Part shown: in pieces, positions 14,054 through 27,300 of the stretch
How the letters are laid out: every line of letters begins with the position of its first letter
Numbering within the stretch: the first letter of the stretch is position 1
Assembly: GCA_022264855.1 (NCBI GenBank)
Contig: JABYQU010000040.1
Location: forward strand, 248,001-312,000
From: Lenzites betulinus
Lineage: Eukaryota > Basidiomycota > Agaricomycetes > Polyporales > Polyporaceae
Direction of reading: 5' to 3'
Length of the DNA: 64,000 nucleotides
The notes under the pieces: generated by a model
What the model was told of the DNA's origin: nothing
The model's input: the letters and a program-made list of their open reading frames with translations, nothing else
Database searches by the model: none
Made by a program: the position numbers and the translations under genes

Positions 14054-14504
14054 GGCAATGTCGCAGATGCTATCAAAGCGGGGTGTCGTGCTAGTGGATG
14101 TGTGTAGCGCAGTAAGATGGAAGTCAAGGACAAGCTAGCGCGAAGGGGGAACGTCGAAACAGTTACTGTGGCTTAGACGCCCGCACTCATCCCCCGATCA
14201 TGCGTTCCCGGAGTAAGGCTGGATATGGAAGGTGTTGTAGATGGCGATCTTCCCGCGAATCCACTAAGCAGGTGTGTACTGGAAATCGGTACGTAGTAAA
14301 ATTATACATATGTGTAGATGTACATACATCTATGGCCAGTTTGTGTACTGGGTATCAAGAAACTCTAGGGTGGGTGTATCAAGAAAGTCAAGAAATAGTG
14401 TACTACTGCCGCTGCGCCATCAATAAGTATAGTGTATGATGATGGGTAACCACTGTGCTGGCGTGTGTGAAGGTGCCATGACTCTACAAAAGGCTTCCAG
14501 TATA
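14054..14504. other. Intergenic, upstream of SYN8
   Basis: About 450 bp between the SYN8 start codon and the stop of the next minus-strand gene. It should hold the SYN8 promoter and the 3' UTR of the regulator. I see no gene or strong repeat. Confidence 0.5.
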
Positions 14505-16566
14505 TCAGCCTAGGGCGGCCCTCAATTGCTGGATGTCAGTGAGTTGTGACGCTGTGTAAAACCCGCTTTGTCATCATCCAGGGAGACTCGGGCAACGAGA
14601 AGTGGCTTACCCATCAATGGCGCGGAGTACGCCAGCGACGCCATCGCTCCCATAAGCCTATCTAAGCTCGCTGCGATCCGTGCGACGTCCTCTGGGCGCA
14701 CCGCGACGGCACCCTGCCTGGTGGCCCTGAGCTCCTCCAGGAGAACCTTGCCGACCACAGGCCACAGCATCTGGTGGCGGATCAGTCTCTCGTGCGACGC
14801 GACGAAACATCAGAGATAGCCTCACTCACCGAGATGAGCGAGTCTAGATGCCGATACTGATTCACGTCGATGATGTCTAGGGCTCGGGTGGCCGCGACGG
14901 CGACGGAGAGCGTCTTCTGCCGCGATGACGGCTGCTGGCTTGCGAACACCGAGTGCAGCTGGATGACGGCAACGCAGGCTATGGTGCGGCACACGAGCAG
15001 CTCGCGCATGTCGTCGGGGCTTCGGTTGCGCACCCCCGCTAGGCGGCGATGATACGTCTCAATAAGGCTGTCGAGGGCGGTGAATTGAGTCAGGAATTCG
15101 CCACGGTTGGGCATGTCTGCGGCAGAGGGCGGCAGGCGTGGTGAGTCAGCCTGTCGCAATCGCAGCAGAATGGCCGAAGCTTAAAGTAGACTCACCAGGC
15201 CTGTATTGAGAGGAGACGTATAGCGCCCCATCGTATAATACCGCCGCCTTCGCTCGGAGCGCGAGGCGCGAGAAATCTTCGCCAGACTCATCTACCGGTC
15301 CCCGGGAGTAGTCATATAGAGTATAGTTATATCCACGCAACGGGATGATCGTGCCCTGTGAGCGAGGTGTGAATACGCTACTAATGGAGCAAAGGGATGA
15401 CGACACGCACCTGTTCGTACGCCTCAGTGGCCAGGGGCCAAGGCGTGGTAGCTTGGCAACCCGTCCGCCCACGCTGGCAAATAGACGGCGGGACGTCCAT
15501 CGCGGCCGACCATGTCTTATCGAGTGCGAATACAGTCCAGAAGCAATGGATTTTCTCCCCGATGGATATCGGATCCTCCCCGGCCCCGACCAAACCGACG
15601 ACGTCCAGCTGGTGGAGTCTGCATCCTGTCACAAGGGCAACAGCGGCCAGCCAGTGGTATTTGCCTTCCAGGAAGCGACCAGCGGAAAGAAAATAGTTGG
15701 CAAGAAGGACAGAAGCTTGTACGGTGTGCATCAGCGCATGCGTAGGTGCGGTCGGCTGGTAGCCCAGCGTGCACCCCGAAGCCGCTTGCACAGCATTGGC
15801 GGAAAACTGGGTCTCTCTGGCGCGCAGTGTGTTTGAGCCAGAGAGTCGGGCACCCCAAAGATACACGGCGTTCATGAGAGCATCGTCGAGGGAGCCACGT
15901 GTACCACGAGGGAGGCTCGCTGCACCCACGAACCTCGTCGGATTGAGGAAAAAGCCGAGCTGCGATGCGTGCATCATGAAAGAGTGCAACCTATGGACCA
16001 ACAGGCGTCAGTCTACGGGATCACGATGAATGATGTTGTGCCTCTCACAGCGTTTGCATCTCCTGCTCCGTCGGAACAGAGAACGCGCCCGGTACTGGAA
16101 ATGAATGGTCAATCAACACGTTCTTTGGATAGGAGACGATAGAACACACACCCGCTGACTGCGGTCTTCCGGAGGAGAAAAATTGCATATTGGATGGACC
16201 GGGTACGTTTACTCGCGCAGCAGCGAGAGTTTCCTGGCGTCGTGGGTCATGTAGCCTGACAGATGTGGTTTCATGCGGGTTCTCTAGCTCCCGGATTCTA
16301 GCCTCCAGAAGCGCGATATTCTCTTCGAGGAGGCGGGATCTGGTGACCTCGCCACCGACAGCATATTCGCAATCATCAGGCCTGCCATTGCTGACGCAGC
16401 GACTGCAGGCAGGTTTGTTTCCGTCACATCGCTACAGGTGCGTCAATGAAGGTCTGGACAACGTCCACGTAGACGAGATACTCACTGCTTTGAGCTTGCG
16501 GCAAGGAAGGCATGCTGCACCTCTATGAAGTGGACGGGAACTCGTAGATGGACCTGGTGAAGCCAT
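14505..16566 (-). CDS. Zn(II)2Cys6 transcription factor with fungal_trans domain
   Basis: Nuclear DNA-binding regulator. Exons (complement): 16486-16566, 16152-16431, 16049-16094, 15411-15990, 15196-15355, 14830-15116, 14611-14770, 14505-14551; all in phase, 546 aa. The binuclear zinc cluster is at residues about 19-48: CLPCRKLKARC, then CSRC and a final Cys in GRPDDCEY, so all six Cys are present; an intron splits the cluster after KLKA. A short coiled coil follows (LLEENIALLEARIRELE). The middle is the fungal-specific regulatory domain (FMMHASQLGFFLNPTRF, ALMNAVYLWGARLSG, WTVFALDKTWSAAM). The last exon encodes SQLTDIQQLRAALG. MASPGPSTSS is chosen as start; an upstream in-frame extension exists. 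The target genes cannot be told from sequence. Confidence 0.92.
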
Positions 16567-19500
16567 GTCGATGGAAGGTTGTGTGCGTTGACGTAGCGAG
16601 TCTTGTAGGTCGGCGTAGTGTAGTATATATACGCGGCTCTGTCGTCCGAAGCGCGATGGGATGTAGGGAAGATTTATCATCTGAGGCGATTTATGTAGAG
16701 ACACCGTCATAGTCGTGGGTGGGCTTGAGACGCATGAAACGCTGTGTGAATGACTCGGGAAAGTACGGTGACGCCAGAGAGTCCGACGGATGGTGAAGTG
16801 CGTCTAAGGAACTCTGTTTCCATATTAGGGGCTTGCCCGCGTAGTCGTAGTGCTATGTGGGGACGAGAGCATGTCAGTGACGACGATTAGTCAGGCGAAT
16901 ACCGAGCCACCAGCCGGGATGGGTAAGACGGCTGGAAATATTGCAGAACAGGACAGGAAACACAGCCATCTTTGGGGAGTCCTCAGTCAGGGATGGGACC
17001 TGAGAACAAGGAAAACGGTGCAGCTTACCAGATGGAATCCAGACCCGACCGGAAAAGATGCATCGCCAGTGTCCCGATGCGCCCCGCCATAGCACGTGTT
17101 AGCGCCCGGGGGCTGGCGTACAGCACAGATGCGGCGCGACCTCGTCCATCGCAGGCTCTGAGCACGGCGATGGCGTTCGCGTAAAGGCGGGGGAATGTGA
17201 GACAAGTTGTTGGTCGGATGATGGCTCGCGATGCACCCTGCGGCAGTTCTCCGTCTCGCCGTCTCGCATGGTATTCATCGTGTTGAACTGTTCAGGCCAT
17301 GGCACGCCCACGGCCGGAATCAACTACTCTTTTCGGGTACCTGCCATCACTTCACCGCGCGACCGTCTACGAGGGCGACTGCGCTGATCCGCCGGGTGTG
17401 TAGTAGCTGGTGGTTGTCGTTTGGCGTAGCAAATGGAACTGTGAGTGAGTTTGCATCGCCACGGTAGAGCCGCCGTTCTGCCCGAAAAGGACGATTTGCG
17501 GTTCATACTGTGGCACTGCGCAGCTTCCGTTGCTGCGAGGCTCGAGGGTATGTCAACCGGCGGTATTCTCACGTCCGACGGGTGTATTCGCTAGGGTATT
17601 AGACAGTGCTGCTTAGGCTTGGATGAGGTGTACTTGGTCGGCAGCCTGCCGCACGAATGCGAGTGTGGTGGTGGACCGCAGCCCGCGTGGTGCGGTGTCG
17701 CACGCGGCAGTCCAGTTGCTGTGGCCGCCCGGTTGCACGGCAGATCCCGCGGCACCGAACCCCGGAGCCCGCGCCGGTCGGGATTGCTAACCACTGTGCT
17801 CTTTCCGGTTCCTCATCAGCCTCTTACTCAGCCCGTCCTGCCAGGTCCTGCCTCTCTCCTACGTGACCTGCTTATGATGGGCGTGTATGTACATGTTCTT
17901 GCTCAGCCGCAATCTGTGTGAGCCAATCTCCAGCTTTTCGCGTCCCTGCCCGGCTGTGCCAACGTCATCTTGAGTCGGGCATTGCTCTCTGCCGAAGTCC
18001 AACGATGCAAACTCACGACTACTTCGGGGTGGACGCGGAGCCCCTCACCTTGCATCGTGTCAATGTATCGAGTTGAAGTCTCGCTCGGGAACTTCCCTCC
18101 TCCCCGGCTGCAACCCGTCGGTACTCGACAATCGCAGTCGACTGAGTCCGGGTGCGTGGTTGACGTTTCAAAGAGCTTTTCGAGGCGCAATCTCCGACGA
18201 CCCGTACCACTGGTCCCCCACAACTCCAGGTTCGACTCAGGTTGCCGTAATGTTCGGTCCAAGCTGCTGCGGCACAGCTGCTCGCCCGTTGCGTTACATC
18301 ACCGAAGGTAAACTTCAGGTCTGGGAGCGAACGCTAGCACATGGCCGCCGTCAATGTCCATCCGAATTGTACGGCGGACATACGGTCTCCGACTCGTCCG
18401 AGCGGTGAGCACTGACAAGGCTGCCTCGAGATGCAGCGCGCCCTGGCATAGCACGTAAATCATGATCCAGTGCATTATTTCTATCATGTTCCTATCCCGA
18501 CGAGTGCGGGGTAACTTCATCACTTCTGCAGATACGCAGCTCCTCACAATGATTCTCTGTTCATCTAAGATTGTTACCGTCTCAAGGCTGCGGATCGCAG
18601 CCAGACTAGTTCCCAAAATCTGATTGCCTTCGGCTGAACAGACACATCGGGCGACAACTTCACCAAAAATTACCGCAGTCTATTTCCCAAGAGTACTGTG
18701 TCTTTAGTTCTGCAGTGTACAGGAGATGAGTACCTATCAAATCATTCGCTCTAGAATTAACATTGGTGTGCAGTTTAATTATGACAGAACATACGGGACG
18801 TGGATAACTGCAGCGCTTTCATTCAACACGGCCCGTTTTGCTTGCGCCGGCCTTCAAGAACCAATTGCAATGTCCGGGCGACATTCGGCTGGTTCTCTCT
18901 CATTTTGGCTCCCGGCGGCGGATCTTCCAATCCGTTCCCCGCTGCTCAATATTAGTTTGCCCACACAATGGCCGCGACGACACCGAAATCAATATCGGCC
19001 TCCACTACCCATCGCCGGTACGCCGGTTTCACATACCGACTCCTCCCGAGCGCAGCGCGGCTCTCAGTAGGTTCGTATAGTTTAGACTCCGTGCTCAGTG
19101 GACGGCTCAACAACACCGGAATTATCGCATGGACCCACCATGCTCCGAGCGTCCCAAACGGCCCGGGTTTGCACGGGTGGCGTGGTCCGTGTCGGTGAAC
19201 GCCATCTACTCGCCGTGCTGCGCATACTTTCAGGCTTTTTATTGAGGCTAAATGCTTGCGTTCTGCGTCTCTTGTGCGGAGCGCAGTACGACTCATGTCG
19301 GACTAGTCGCCGATGGTAGGCGGCGTGGCGATCAACTCGCAGTGTTACTAAGGATCCGTGTGCACCTGTGTGTCCTGATATATCGGTTCAGCAGCGCAGG
19401 CAACCCCACCTCGCATTCACGCCTCCCCGTCTCCCCACGTCAAGCTTACCATCATCATGCGAGATGCTTTCGTGCCACAGTAATTGAAATCATGGGCGCT

Positions 19501-19949
19501 TATGCGATCATACCACCACCTTCAAGTTTAGACAACGCTTCTTCTTAGCCGTGATCGTCCGTCGTCTTGCACGTTAATCCCGCCCAGCTCCGAGGACCTA
19601 CATGATGGACAAGGATGCCAGACGAAGGGACGCATACGACCACGAACCGCCGTGAGCTGCGCGCCGTCCTGTGACTTTCTCCAAACGTACCGTACGGCCT
19701 GGCGGCCCACAAGCAGCTTATGTGATCGATGTTCCCGCCGGTACTCCTCCGACTTCGACGAAGCAGCGTACGCGCGCGCCATCCAGCCCCGACTCACGAC
19801 ATCCCTTCCTTCGCGCCCCAATTCGAAATAGGGTTGACGTATAAGAGTGCGCCCCGTGTGCGTGGAGAGGATCATTTGCGTGCAACCATCTATCCAGTCG
19901 CACCCCATATTACCCCATACCGAGACATCCATCTTCCATTGCAGTCGCC
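16567..19949. other. 3.4 kb divergent intergenic region, no recognisable gene
   Basis: Lies between the Zn2Cys6 gene (-) and the DUF1348 gene (+). I looked for family motifs, in-phase exon chains and terminal repeats on both strands and found none. The open frames are short, overlap on both strands and show no consistent codon bias. It may hold promoters, decayed transposon sequence or a non-coding transcript. Confidence 0.45.
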
Positions 19950-20607
19950 ATGGCCCCTCCCGTACCTCCGTTTACCGCGGAGACCGCCCTCCAGAAGGTG
20001 AAGGCGGGTCAAGATCTCTGGAACACCAAGGACCCCGCGCGGGTCGCCTTGGCGTACACGGTACGCTTCCCACATTCTCTGCATCTCTGATCGAGTCTGA
20101 CGGACCGTCGATGCCAGCCTGACACCATCTGGCGCAACCGTGACTCGTTCATCAGGGGCCGCGAGGGCGTGATCGAGTTCCTCACAAAGAAGTGGCAGAA
20201 GGAAAACGGCTACAGGCTCCGGAAGGACCTCTTCGCGTTCACGGACAACAAGATCGCCGTGCAGGTTCGTCTCCCCGTGCTGTGAGGATAAGCAGGCATA
20301 CACATACGCATGCTCATCCCGTGCCCCACAGTTCTTTTACGAGTGGTACGAGGACAAGGCGGACGGCACGCGCCAGTGGTACCGCACGTACGGTCTCGAG
20401 GTGCGTCACTCCGGGCATATCGAAGCGCTGACCGCGAGCGCACATTCCTGACGCCATATCGGCTTATAGGACTGGACCTTCAACAAGGAGGGCTTGATGG
20501 AAAAGCGCCAGATGAGCGGCAACGACGTCGCCATCTCTGACGCGGACCGATGGTTCAAGGACGGCGTCGACGTGAACTCGCTCACGATCGGCCCGGAGCA
20601 CTTGTAG
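19950..20607 (+). CDS. DUF1348 protein (NTF2/SnoaL-like fold)
   Basis: Small cytosolic protein of the DUF1348 family, which has an NTF2-like cone fold; the family has no agreed function. Exons 19950-20060, 20118-20264, 20332-20400 and 20470-20607 stay in phase and give 154 aa, the usual length. Family landmarks run the whole length: [78 protein letters not shown] and SDADRWFK. All four splice pairs are canonical. The gene is complete. Confidence 0.93.
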
Positions 20608-21339
20608 GAACATCGATAATGGCAATAGCAGGTACGTTCTGGCCACTGTTTGCCTACGTAACGCCAAGCTTTGATTGACGCACCCCTGGCAGATTTGAGA
20701 GCCCTTGTATGATCATGTCTTGTATAGAACGTCACGGTGCACGCCGAGTGCAGGAATCTCCGTTCCGATCGGATGCTCATTCACTACTCCCCCTCGTGGC
20801 ATGCGGAATCCGTGGACAATGCGGCACTTACGGCGTAGGATCGCGGCGCAGCAGCTCAGTGCGTGTCATTCTAGACCGTAAGTGGAGATCACACAATTGG
20901 TGGCCCCTCCGAGGGTCAACATCTTTGGAGTCCGTGTGAGGGTGGCGCAGTAGGCGAAACGCTTGGGCGACTGCCACTGCTTTCGATGACGAGGTCATGC
21001 GGAGAGCTATGGATTCTCATTTGCCCATAAGGTTTTCACTAGGTCGGTTCCGGACACGAACCCAGCCAGGATCAGTCACCGTGAGGCCTAAACACGAGTT
21101 CTCCATCCTATCCCCACTAATAAGGGTCCCTTTCCCATATAGGTGTGCTGTACTAGGAAATGCTACCTCCAAGTTCCTGTGTATTCATGGGCCCCGTCGG
21201 ATTCTACGCCACATACTAATCGGACGTCACACGTCGAAGGCCCGGTGCGGGGAAAGCAAGGCCAAGGGAGATTCCTATGCACGTCGAGTACAAATATCCG
21301 CAGAGTTTGTTCCGGTTTGCGAATTCCTCCCTGTCAACT
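20608..21339. other. Intergenic between DUF1348 gene and first P450
   Basis: About 730 bp of tandem (+,+) spacing holding the DUF1348 3' UTR and the promoter of the first P450. No gene or notable repeat seen. Confidence 0.5.
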
Positions 21340-23608
21340 ATGCCTTCTGCTGCCCTCGTCTTCTCCCTCATAGGAATTCTAGCGGCTGCATGGCTAAGCC
21401 GCAAACGCAGGAGAACGCCCCCAGGCCCGAAACCTCTGCCTGTGGTCGGGAATCTGTTTGACTTCACTCTGAAGCGCCTCTGGCTCCTCACCGCTTCCTG
21501 GGCAGAACAATACGGTGCGACATCGACTATGTGGGTATTCTGCGACGATATACCAATCTTTCTTTGACAGGGGACGTTGTGTACCTCCACATATTTGGAC
21601 AAGGCATTCTCTTTTTGAACACGTTAGATGCTGCAGTCGACCTTTTCGATAAAAGGGGTACGATATACTCTGATAGGCCACATATGGTGATGTGCGGAGA
21701 ACTGTGCGTGATCACAATGACCCCCAATGCTGCATACTCACGCGATGTTTCTCCATATACAGATGCGGCTGTGACAACGTTGTGCGTACGCAGCGTATGC
21801 AACAGGACATCTTGATTAATTCAACGTTCGGCATAGATGGCGTTTGCAACCTCCGGCGACATGCACCGACGGCATCGTCGGTTGATGCAGTCCGCCCTGG
21901 GCGCGGGAAACATTTCTGCGTACTATCCGCTCATGGGAATTGAGACTTGCGCCTTCTTGAAGCGTATGATAGATTCTCCGCATGACTATATGCACCATAT
22001 ACGGAGGTGAGCGTCACTGAAGTCTTCACTGGGACAGAACGTACTGCTAATCTATTCAATCATACATAGATACACCGGAAGCCAAACCCTGTTCATTGTC
22101 TATGGATACCAGGTGACTGCAGAAGACGATCCACACCTGAAGCAGGTAGAGGAAACCCTTGATCTCCTTTCAAACCACCTTGCGTCGTTGGGTTCCAGTC
22201 TTTGGCTTGTTGACATATTCTCAGTTTGTACGTTTCCCGCTTTGGTTTCCATTGGGGATACTCGATTCACGCCTTATGCGCTCAACAGTGAAATATCTTC
22301 CGTCCTGGTTCCCTGGCGCAGGGTTCAAGAGGAAGGCGGAAGTTTGGAAAGCCCAAATTGAAGAGGGCGCCGATGCACCGTTCCAGTGGATGAAAGATCG
22401 CGTTGTAAGTCATTTATAATCTCGAGTACTGTTGATCGCGAAGTTGAGCAGTGGGATAGAAAGCGGGAAACGCAACTACCTGTTACTGCACCATGTTGAT
22501 GAACAAGAACACTGACGGCAACGAGACTCAGCGTGAGATCGACATCAAGTGGACTGCGAATACAATGTATATCGGTATGTGTCGCGAAGGGCTGCCACCG
22601 CTTAAAGCAGCCTGCTCACTTTATATCATAGCCAGTATCGATACAGTGAGACTCCTGACAACCTGACTCCGGTTTTCATCATCGCTGAAACGGTGGACAG
22701 ATCCTCACCACTTTGAGCCAATTCATCCTTGCTTTGGTGCGTAGCCCGGACGTCATGCACAAAGCGCAAGCGGAGATCGATTCAGTGACTGGCGGACTTC
22801 GTCTCCCCAACTTTGGCGATCGGCCGGCTCTGCCTTACGTCGATGCCATCATGAGCGAATGCATGCGGTGTGCATCTCCAATTCCGCTAGGTCCGTCATC
22901 CTCTATGCCTACCTACTATTTGCCAACATTCATATATATTGGCACCAGGGCTTCCCCATCGCCTGGTCGAAGACGACGTGTACGAAGGCAATACTATCCC
23001 TCGAGGAACCGTGATTTTCGCGAACATCTGGTCAGTCTGCCGTGATGTGACACACATAACTTCTCATACCTCTGAGACTTATCCCTCTCTCGCACAGGCG
23101 TATGACGCATGATCCAAAGCTGTTCACAGACCCCGACGAATTCGTCCCGGAGCGCTACCTCGAGCCCGTCGACGAAGCCACGGCAAAAAGGCGCGATCCC
23201 AGAAGCATAATTTTTGGGTTCGGGCGGAGGTGAGTACGGTGACGGGGAGGTTTAGGATATGCATGTTGACGTTTTTGAGCCAGGAAGTGTCCCGGTATAC
23301 ACCTTGCCGAGGCATCATTGTGGCTTGCTATGGTGTCTATGCTGGCGACGCTCGACTTCAGCAAGGCTACAGACGCCGAAGGGAACACTATCGAACCCGA
23401 TCCGGAATACAACGACGCAACGTTCAGGTAAGGTAAATGAACTAGGTGCTGAGACTTCCCGAGTTGACGACTTCGTGCTTTATTTAGGCTTCCAACGTCA
23501 TTCCCTTGCGTCATCCGACCTAGGTCACAACGCATTGAGCACCTGGTGCAGGAAGGTCTTATCGGCATGTCATATTTAGATCCGCCGACATCGTCTGTAC
23601 CGGGCTGA
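21340..23608 (+). CDS. Cytochrome P450 (first of three)
   Basis: Membrane-anchored haem monooxygenase of a multigene basidiomycete family. Thirteen exons: 21340-21514, 21571-21703, 21763-21781, 21837-22006, 22070-22227, 22289-22404, 22460-22574, 22632-22645, 22701-22890, 22949-23030, 23098-23229, 23284-23427, 23488-23608; all in phase, 522 aa. An N-terminal anchor (ALVFSLIGILAAAWL) is followed by the Pro-rich hinge TPPGPKPLPVVGN. The I-helix motif is ASIDT, the K-helix ExxR is ECMR, and the PERF-like motif is VPERYL. The haem loop is FGFGRRKCPG, split by an intron after GRR. The 14-nt exon 8 encodes the I-helix motif. The next gene downstream is a tandem paralogue. Nothing is broken. The substrate and subfamily cannot be assigned by eye. 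Confidence 0.94.
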
Positions 23609-23958
23609 CAGCAGTAGGAAGGCCGGTATCCTATGTGGCCGGCCACATGTTGATCCAGGCTGTGGCTCCTATACCAATAACGGCTAGTAACGGTAAGCCC
23701 ATCTCCGAGATGGTTTTCTGTGGGACATCAATGTAGTGGAGTATGCACTTCTTACCGAAGTTTTGTCTATCGTTTAGTTGCAACTCGTGCCTTTTATGGT
23801 CGCTATTCGATGTGATGACTCAGTACTCAGTACTCAGACGCTTCAAGCTTCAAGGGGCGTGTTTGCCAGCGGCTATTCACAGGACTTCGTTGCAACGAAC
23901 GGCAGCGCGGCGGTGCAGTGCATTAACTTTGAACGATCCACCGGCGCTGCGCCTGACA

Positions 23959-23995
23959 TGCACCCCAGAACCTGATCATGAGGTTCTGGGGTGCA
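23959..23995. repeat. 15-bp perfect hairpin between the tandem P450 genes
   Basis: TGCACCCCAGAACCT at 23959-23973, a 7-nt spacer (GATCATG), and AGGTTCTGGGGTGCA at 23981-23995. The stem is perfect and G/C-rich. It sits 350 bp after the first P450 stop and 370 bp before the next start. It could be a fold-back insertion footprint or a structured 3' transcript end. Nothing downstream suggests a small RNA gene. Confidence 0.65.
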
Positions 23996-24361
23996 AAGGC
24001 TAGTGAACACGGCACTCCGTCATGGGCTCGTGAGGTGCCATAAACGGACAAGAACACGGCAGTCCTGTGTTCTATCGTATGATCATAGGACTACAATGAC
24101 GTCTGCCCGTTGATTTGATAACCTAGGATCCTTCTTACAGGCTACAGCTCAATTTCAATTGCAACGTCTCGCCGGCCACGCAGGACATGGAAGCACACCC
24201 TTCAGTGTAACCTTCGGGAACAAGACACGTAAACCTGCCAGTCGTCGTCGCATGATGATTTCATGAGAACTTTAGCAAGGCTCCCCATATAAAGCAGCAC
24301 CCTCGATCCCAGAGTAAACACCTCTTCATGCTCAATAGCGGACGTGCTCGGTAGGAACAAG

Positions 24362-27300
24362 ATGTCCCTCAAAGCTATCGTAACATCGCTAGTCGTTGTA
24401 GGCTGTCTCTTTCTGTGGCGACGATCGCGCAAAACATACTCGAAGAGATACCTCCCTCCTGGACCCAAGCCTCGTCCGCTCGTAGGCAACTTGTTTGACC
24501 TCACGCTCAAAGAACTTTGGTTACGTGTGGCCGAATGGGCCTTCAAATACGGTGCTTCTCTCTCTCATATTACTTTGGCCGTCTTACCAACATCAGTGAA
24601 CAGGGGACGTCATCTATCTGAGACTCTTCACCCAAGATATGATCTTCCTGAATACAGTTGAAAAGGCGTTCGACTTACTCGAGAAGCGCGGTGCAATATA
24701 CTCCGACAGGCGTCGGACTACGATGGCCTCAGAGCTGTACGTGTCTACTTTGAAGCTCCTTTTTTGCACAGCGTAGCTGACTTCCGATCATCATAGCTGC
24801 GGCTGCGATAATGTTGTGCGTCCTTGACCACCTCCTTTCCTGTTCTTGAGACTGGTCATTAACCTCATGTTCGTAGATCGCTTTTGCTCCCTATGAGTAT
24901 CCCAGCGTCCGCCGACAGCAACGGATGTTACACACCGCACTGGCGCCAGCCAAACTGCAAACTTATCACCAGCTGATCACGAACGAGGTGTCCACATTTC
25001 TCCAAAGAATGCTATATTCCCCCGCGGACTACGTGAACAACATAAAAAGGTGCCACTTCCCCAAAGCTTCAGAACTACGATCGCTTACTAACCATTTACG
25101 ACCCACAATACGCATCCCCGCGATAGGTACACCGGTAGCCAGATTATGGCACTTGTATACGGATACAAGGTCTCCGAAGACCATGACGCTTATCTCAAGA
25201 CAGCTGAGGATGCGCTCTTCTTCATGGCTAACCACGTCCTGTCCCCGGGCAGCGTCTGGCTCGTCGACTTCTTTCCCTGGCGTAATTCTCTCTGCTTCGC
25301 ATTCAGTCACCGCCGCTAATTTTATACAATAGTCAAACGCATCCCTTCGTGGTTCCCTGGGGGAGGCTTCAAGTCGAAAGCGCAACGGTGGCGAGCAGAG
25401 ATAGAGAGATGCGCCGATGCGCCGTTTGATTGGGTTAAGGACCGCATGGTCAGTTCCCACCATTTGGCAATACTACAAGCTTGGCCAACTCAAAACTCGG
25501 CCCCAGAAACGAGGGATTGCTACTCCGTGTTATTGCACCGCCCGCCTCGAAGAGAAAGAGCAGGAAGGCCATAACGCCGACTTGTCAGTCGACCAGCAGC
25601 GCGAGAGTGACATCCGCTGGACCGCCGATGCGTTTTACATAGGTTCGCGATTTCATCACAAACTGCAGATTCTCGTAATGACATTCTTATTTTTGTCGCA
25701 CATTCGACAGCCTCCATCGACACGGTATTCACTTCCGCACTGATCGTTATATTCGTGACTGAATATAGATGCTGCAGACGCTTGCGATGATGCTACACTT
25801 CATCCTCGCTATGATGCAATACCCAGACGTCGCGCGCAAGGCACAGGAAACGCTCGATACCGTCACTGGATCGACTCGTTTGCCGACGTTCGAGGATCGC
25901 CCCGCGCTGCCGTACATCGACGCGGTCTTGAGCGAGTGTATGCGTTGGACGGCCCCCGTCCCCTTTGGTTCGCATCACAGTCTATCTCTTATGCGAACCC
26001 CTGGACATTAATGATATCCAACCCGATCTGCAGGCTTACCACACCGCCTCATGGAAGACGACATATACGAGGGCATGGCGATCCCCAAGGGCACGCTTGT
26101 GTTCGCCAATGTGTGGTAACTACTCTCTGCGCCTTATACAGTGTGTGCTGGACAATGAACGCGCCTCTTGCCGGCAGGAGCATGTCGCGCGATCCTGTGC
26201 TCTTCCCCGACCCAGAGGCATTCATCCCCGAGAGGTACCTCGAGCAGACAGACGACGCGACTGCGCGCAAGCGCGAACCTCGCAACTTCATCTTCGGGTT
26301 CGGCCGGCGGTGCGTACTCTACATTTTCCCCGGTCGCGTTAAGCGCAGGTGCTGAATATGAATATTGAATATCTGACCGCATACGCATGCAGTAAATGCC
26401 CCGGCGCGCACCTGGCGGAAACGTACATCTGGCTCGCGATCGCGCGCCTGCTCGCGACGTTCGACTTCGCGAAGGCCACGGACGCAGAGGGGCGCACGGT
26501 CGAGCCCCGGCCCGAGTACCACGACGCGTCGTTCAGGTGCGTGCCGTGCGCGTCCAGACTCCAGAGTCATCACAGAAACGGCGTGGAAGTTGCAAGAGGG
26601 ACAATGATTCTTGCCGTGAGAAGGCGTTATAATCTGTTGTAAACTGACCATAATATCGGGTTTGATAGCAAGCGCCGCGATCATTGGACTGGCTTGGAAC
26701 ACGCTTGCAATACACTTGCAATGATCTTGAAACCTGCGCAATCCTCGCACCTGCTTTGCGATCTCCTTACAACCCGCGCGCTCGAATCTAACGACACTTC
26801 ACGACGTCCTGTACAGTTCTTCGGCGGAGCTTAAATCCGTCTCCTAGCGATGGACATCTTTGCTCGCGCACAAGTCTCGTCTCTCCCCAACCTCTCAACT
26901 CTCCTCCCACTCGCACATCTCCCCCCATTCCCTCCCTTTCTGTTTTGTATGTCAGTGTCACGACGATCACATCATCGCTGACATTTTCTTCCTTTCACAG
27001 GGCCTTACTGCTGTCGCCGTTGTCTGCTCGCTTCGCTGGGTCTTAGACTTGTCTATGGCTGCCGCGCTCGTATCTGGACTCTAGAGGCTTCCTGGCTGGT
27101 CGCTGGCACTGCTCGTCTTACTGTGGTCTACACTGGTCACATGCTTGTTCCTTAGGTCTTATCCCTAGAGCTCGGTAGCTATTGCGGTCGCTTGGCTGGG
27201 AGCTCGAGCATCTTTGGCTGCCATCACCTCAGGCTGGTGTGCGCTGGCTATGCTTGCTCAACCTAGGATCCGGGTTCTCTCTATCCGAATAAAGGCTACT

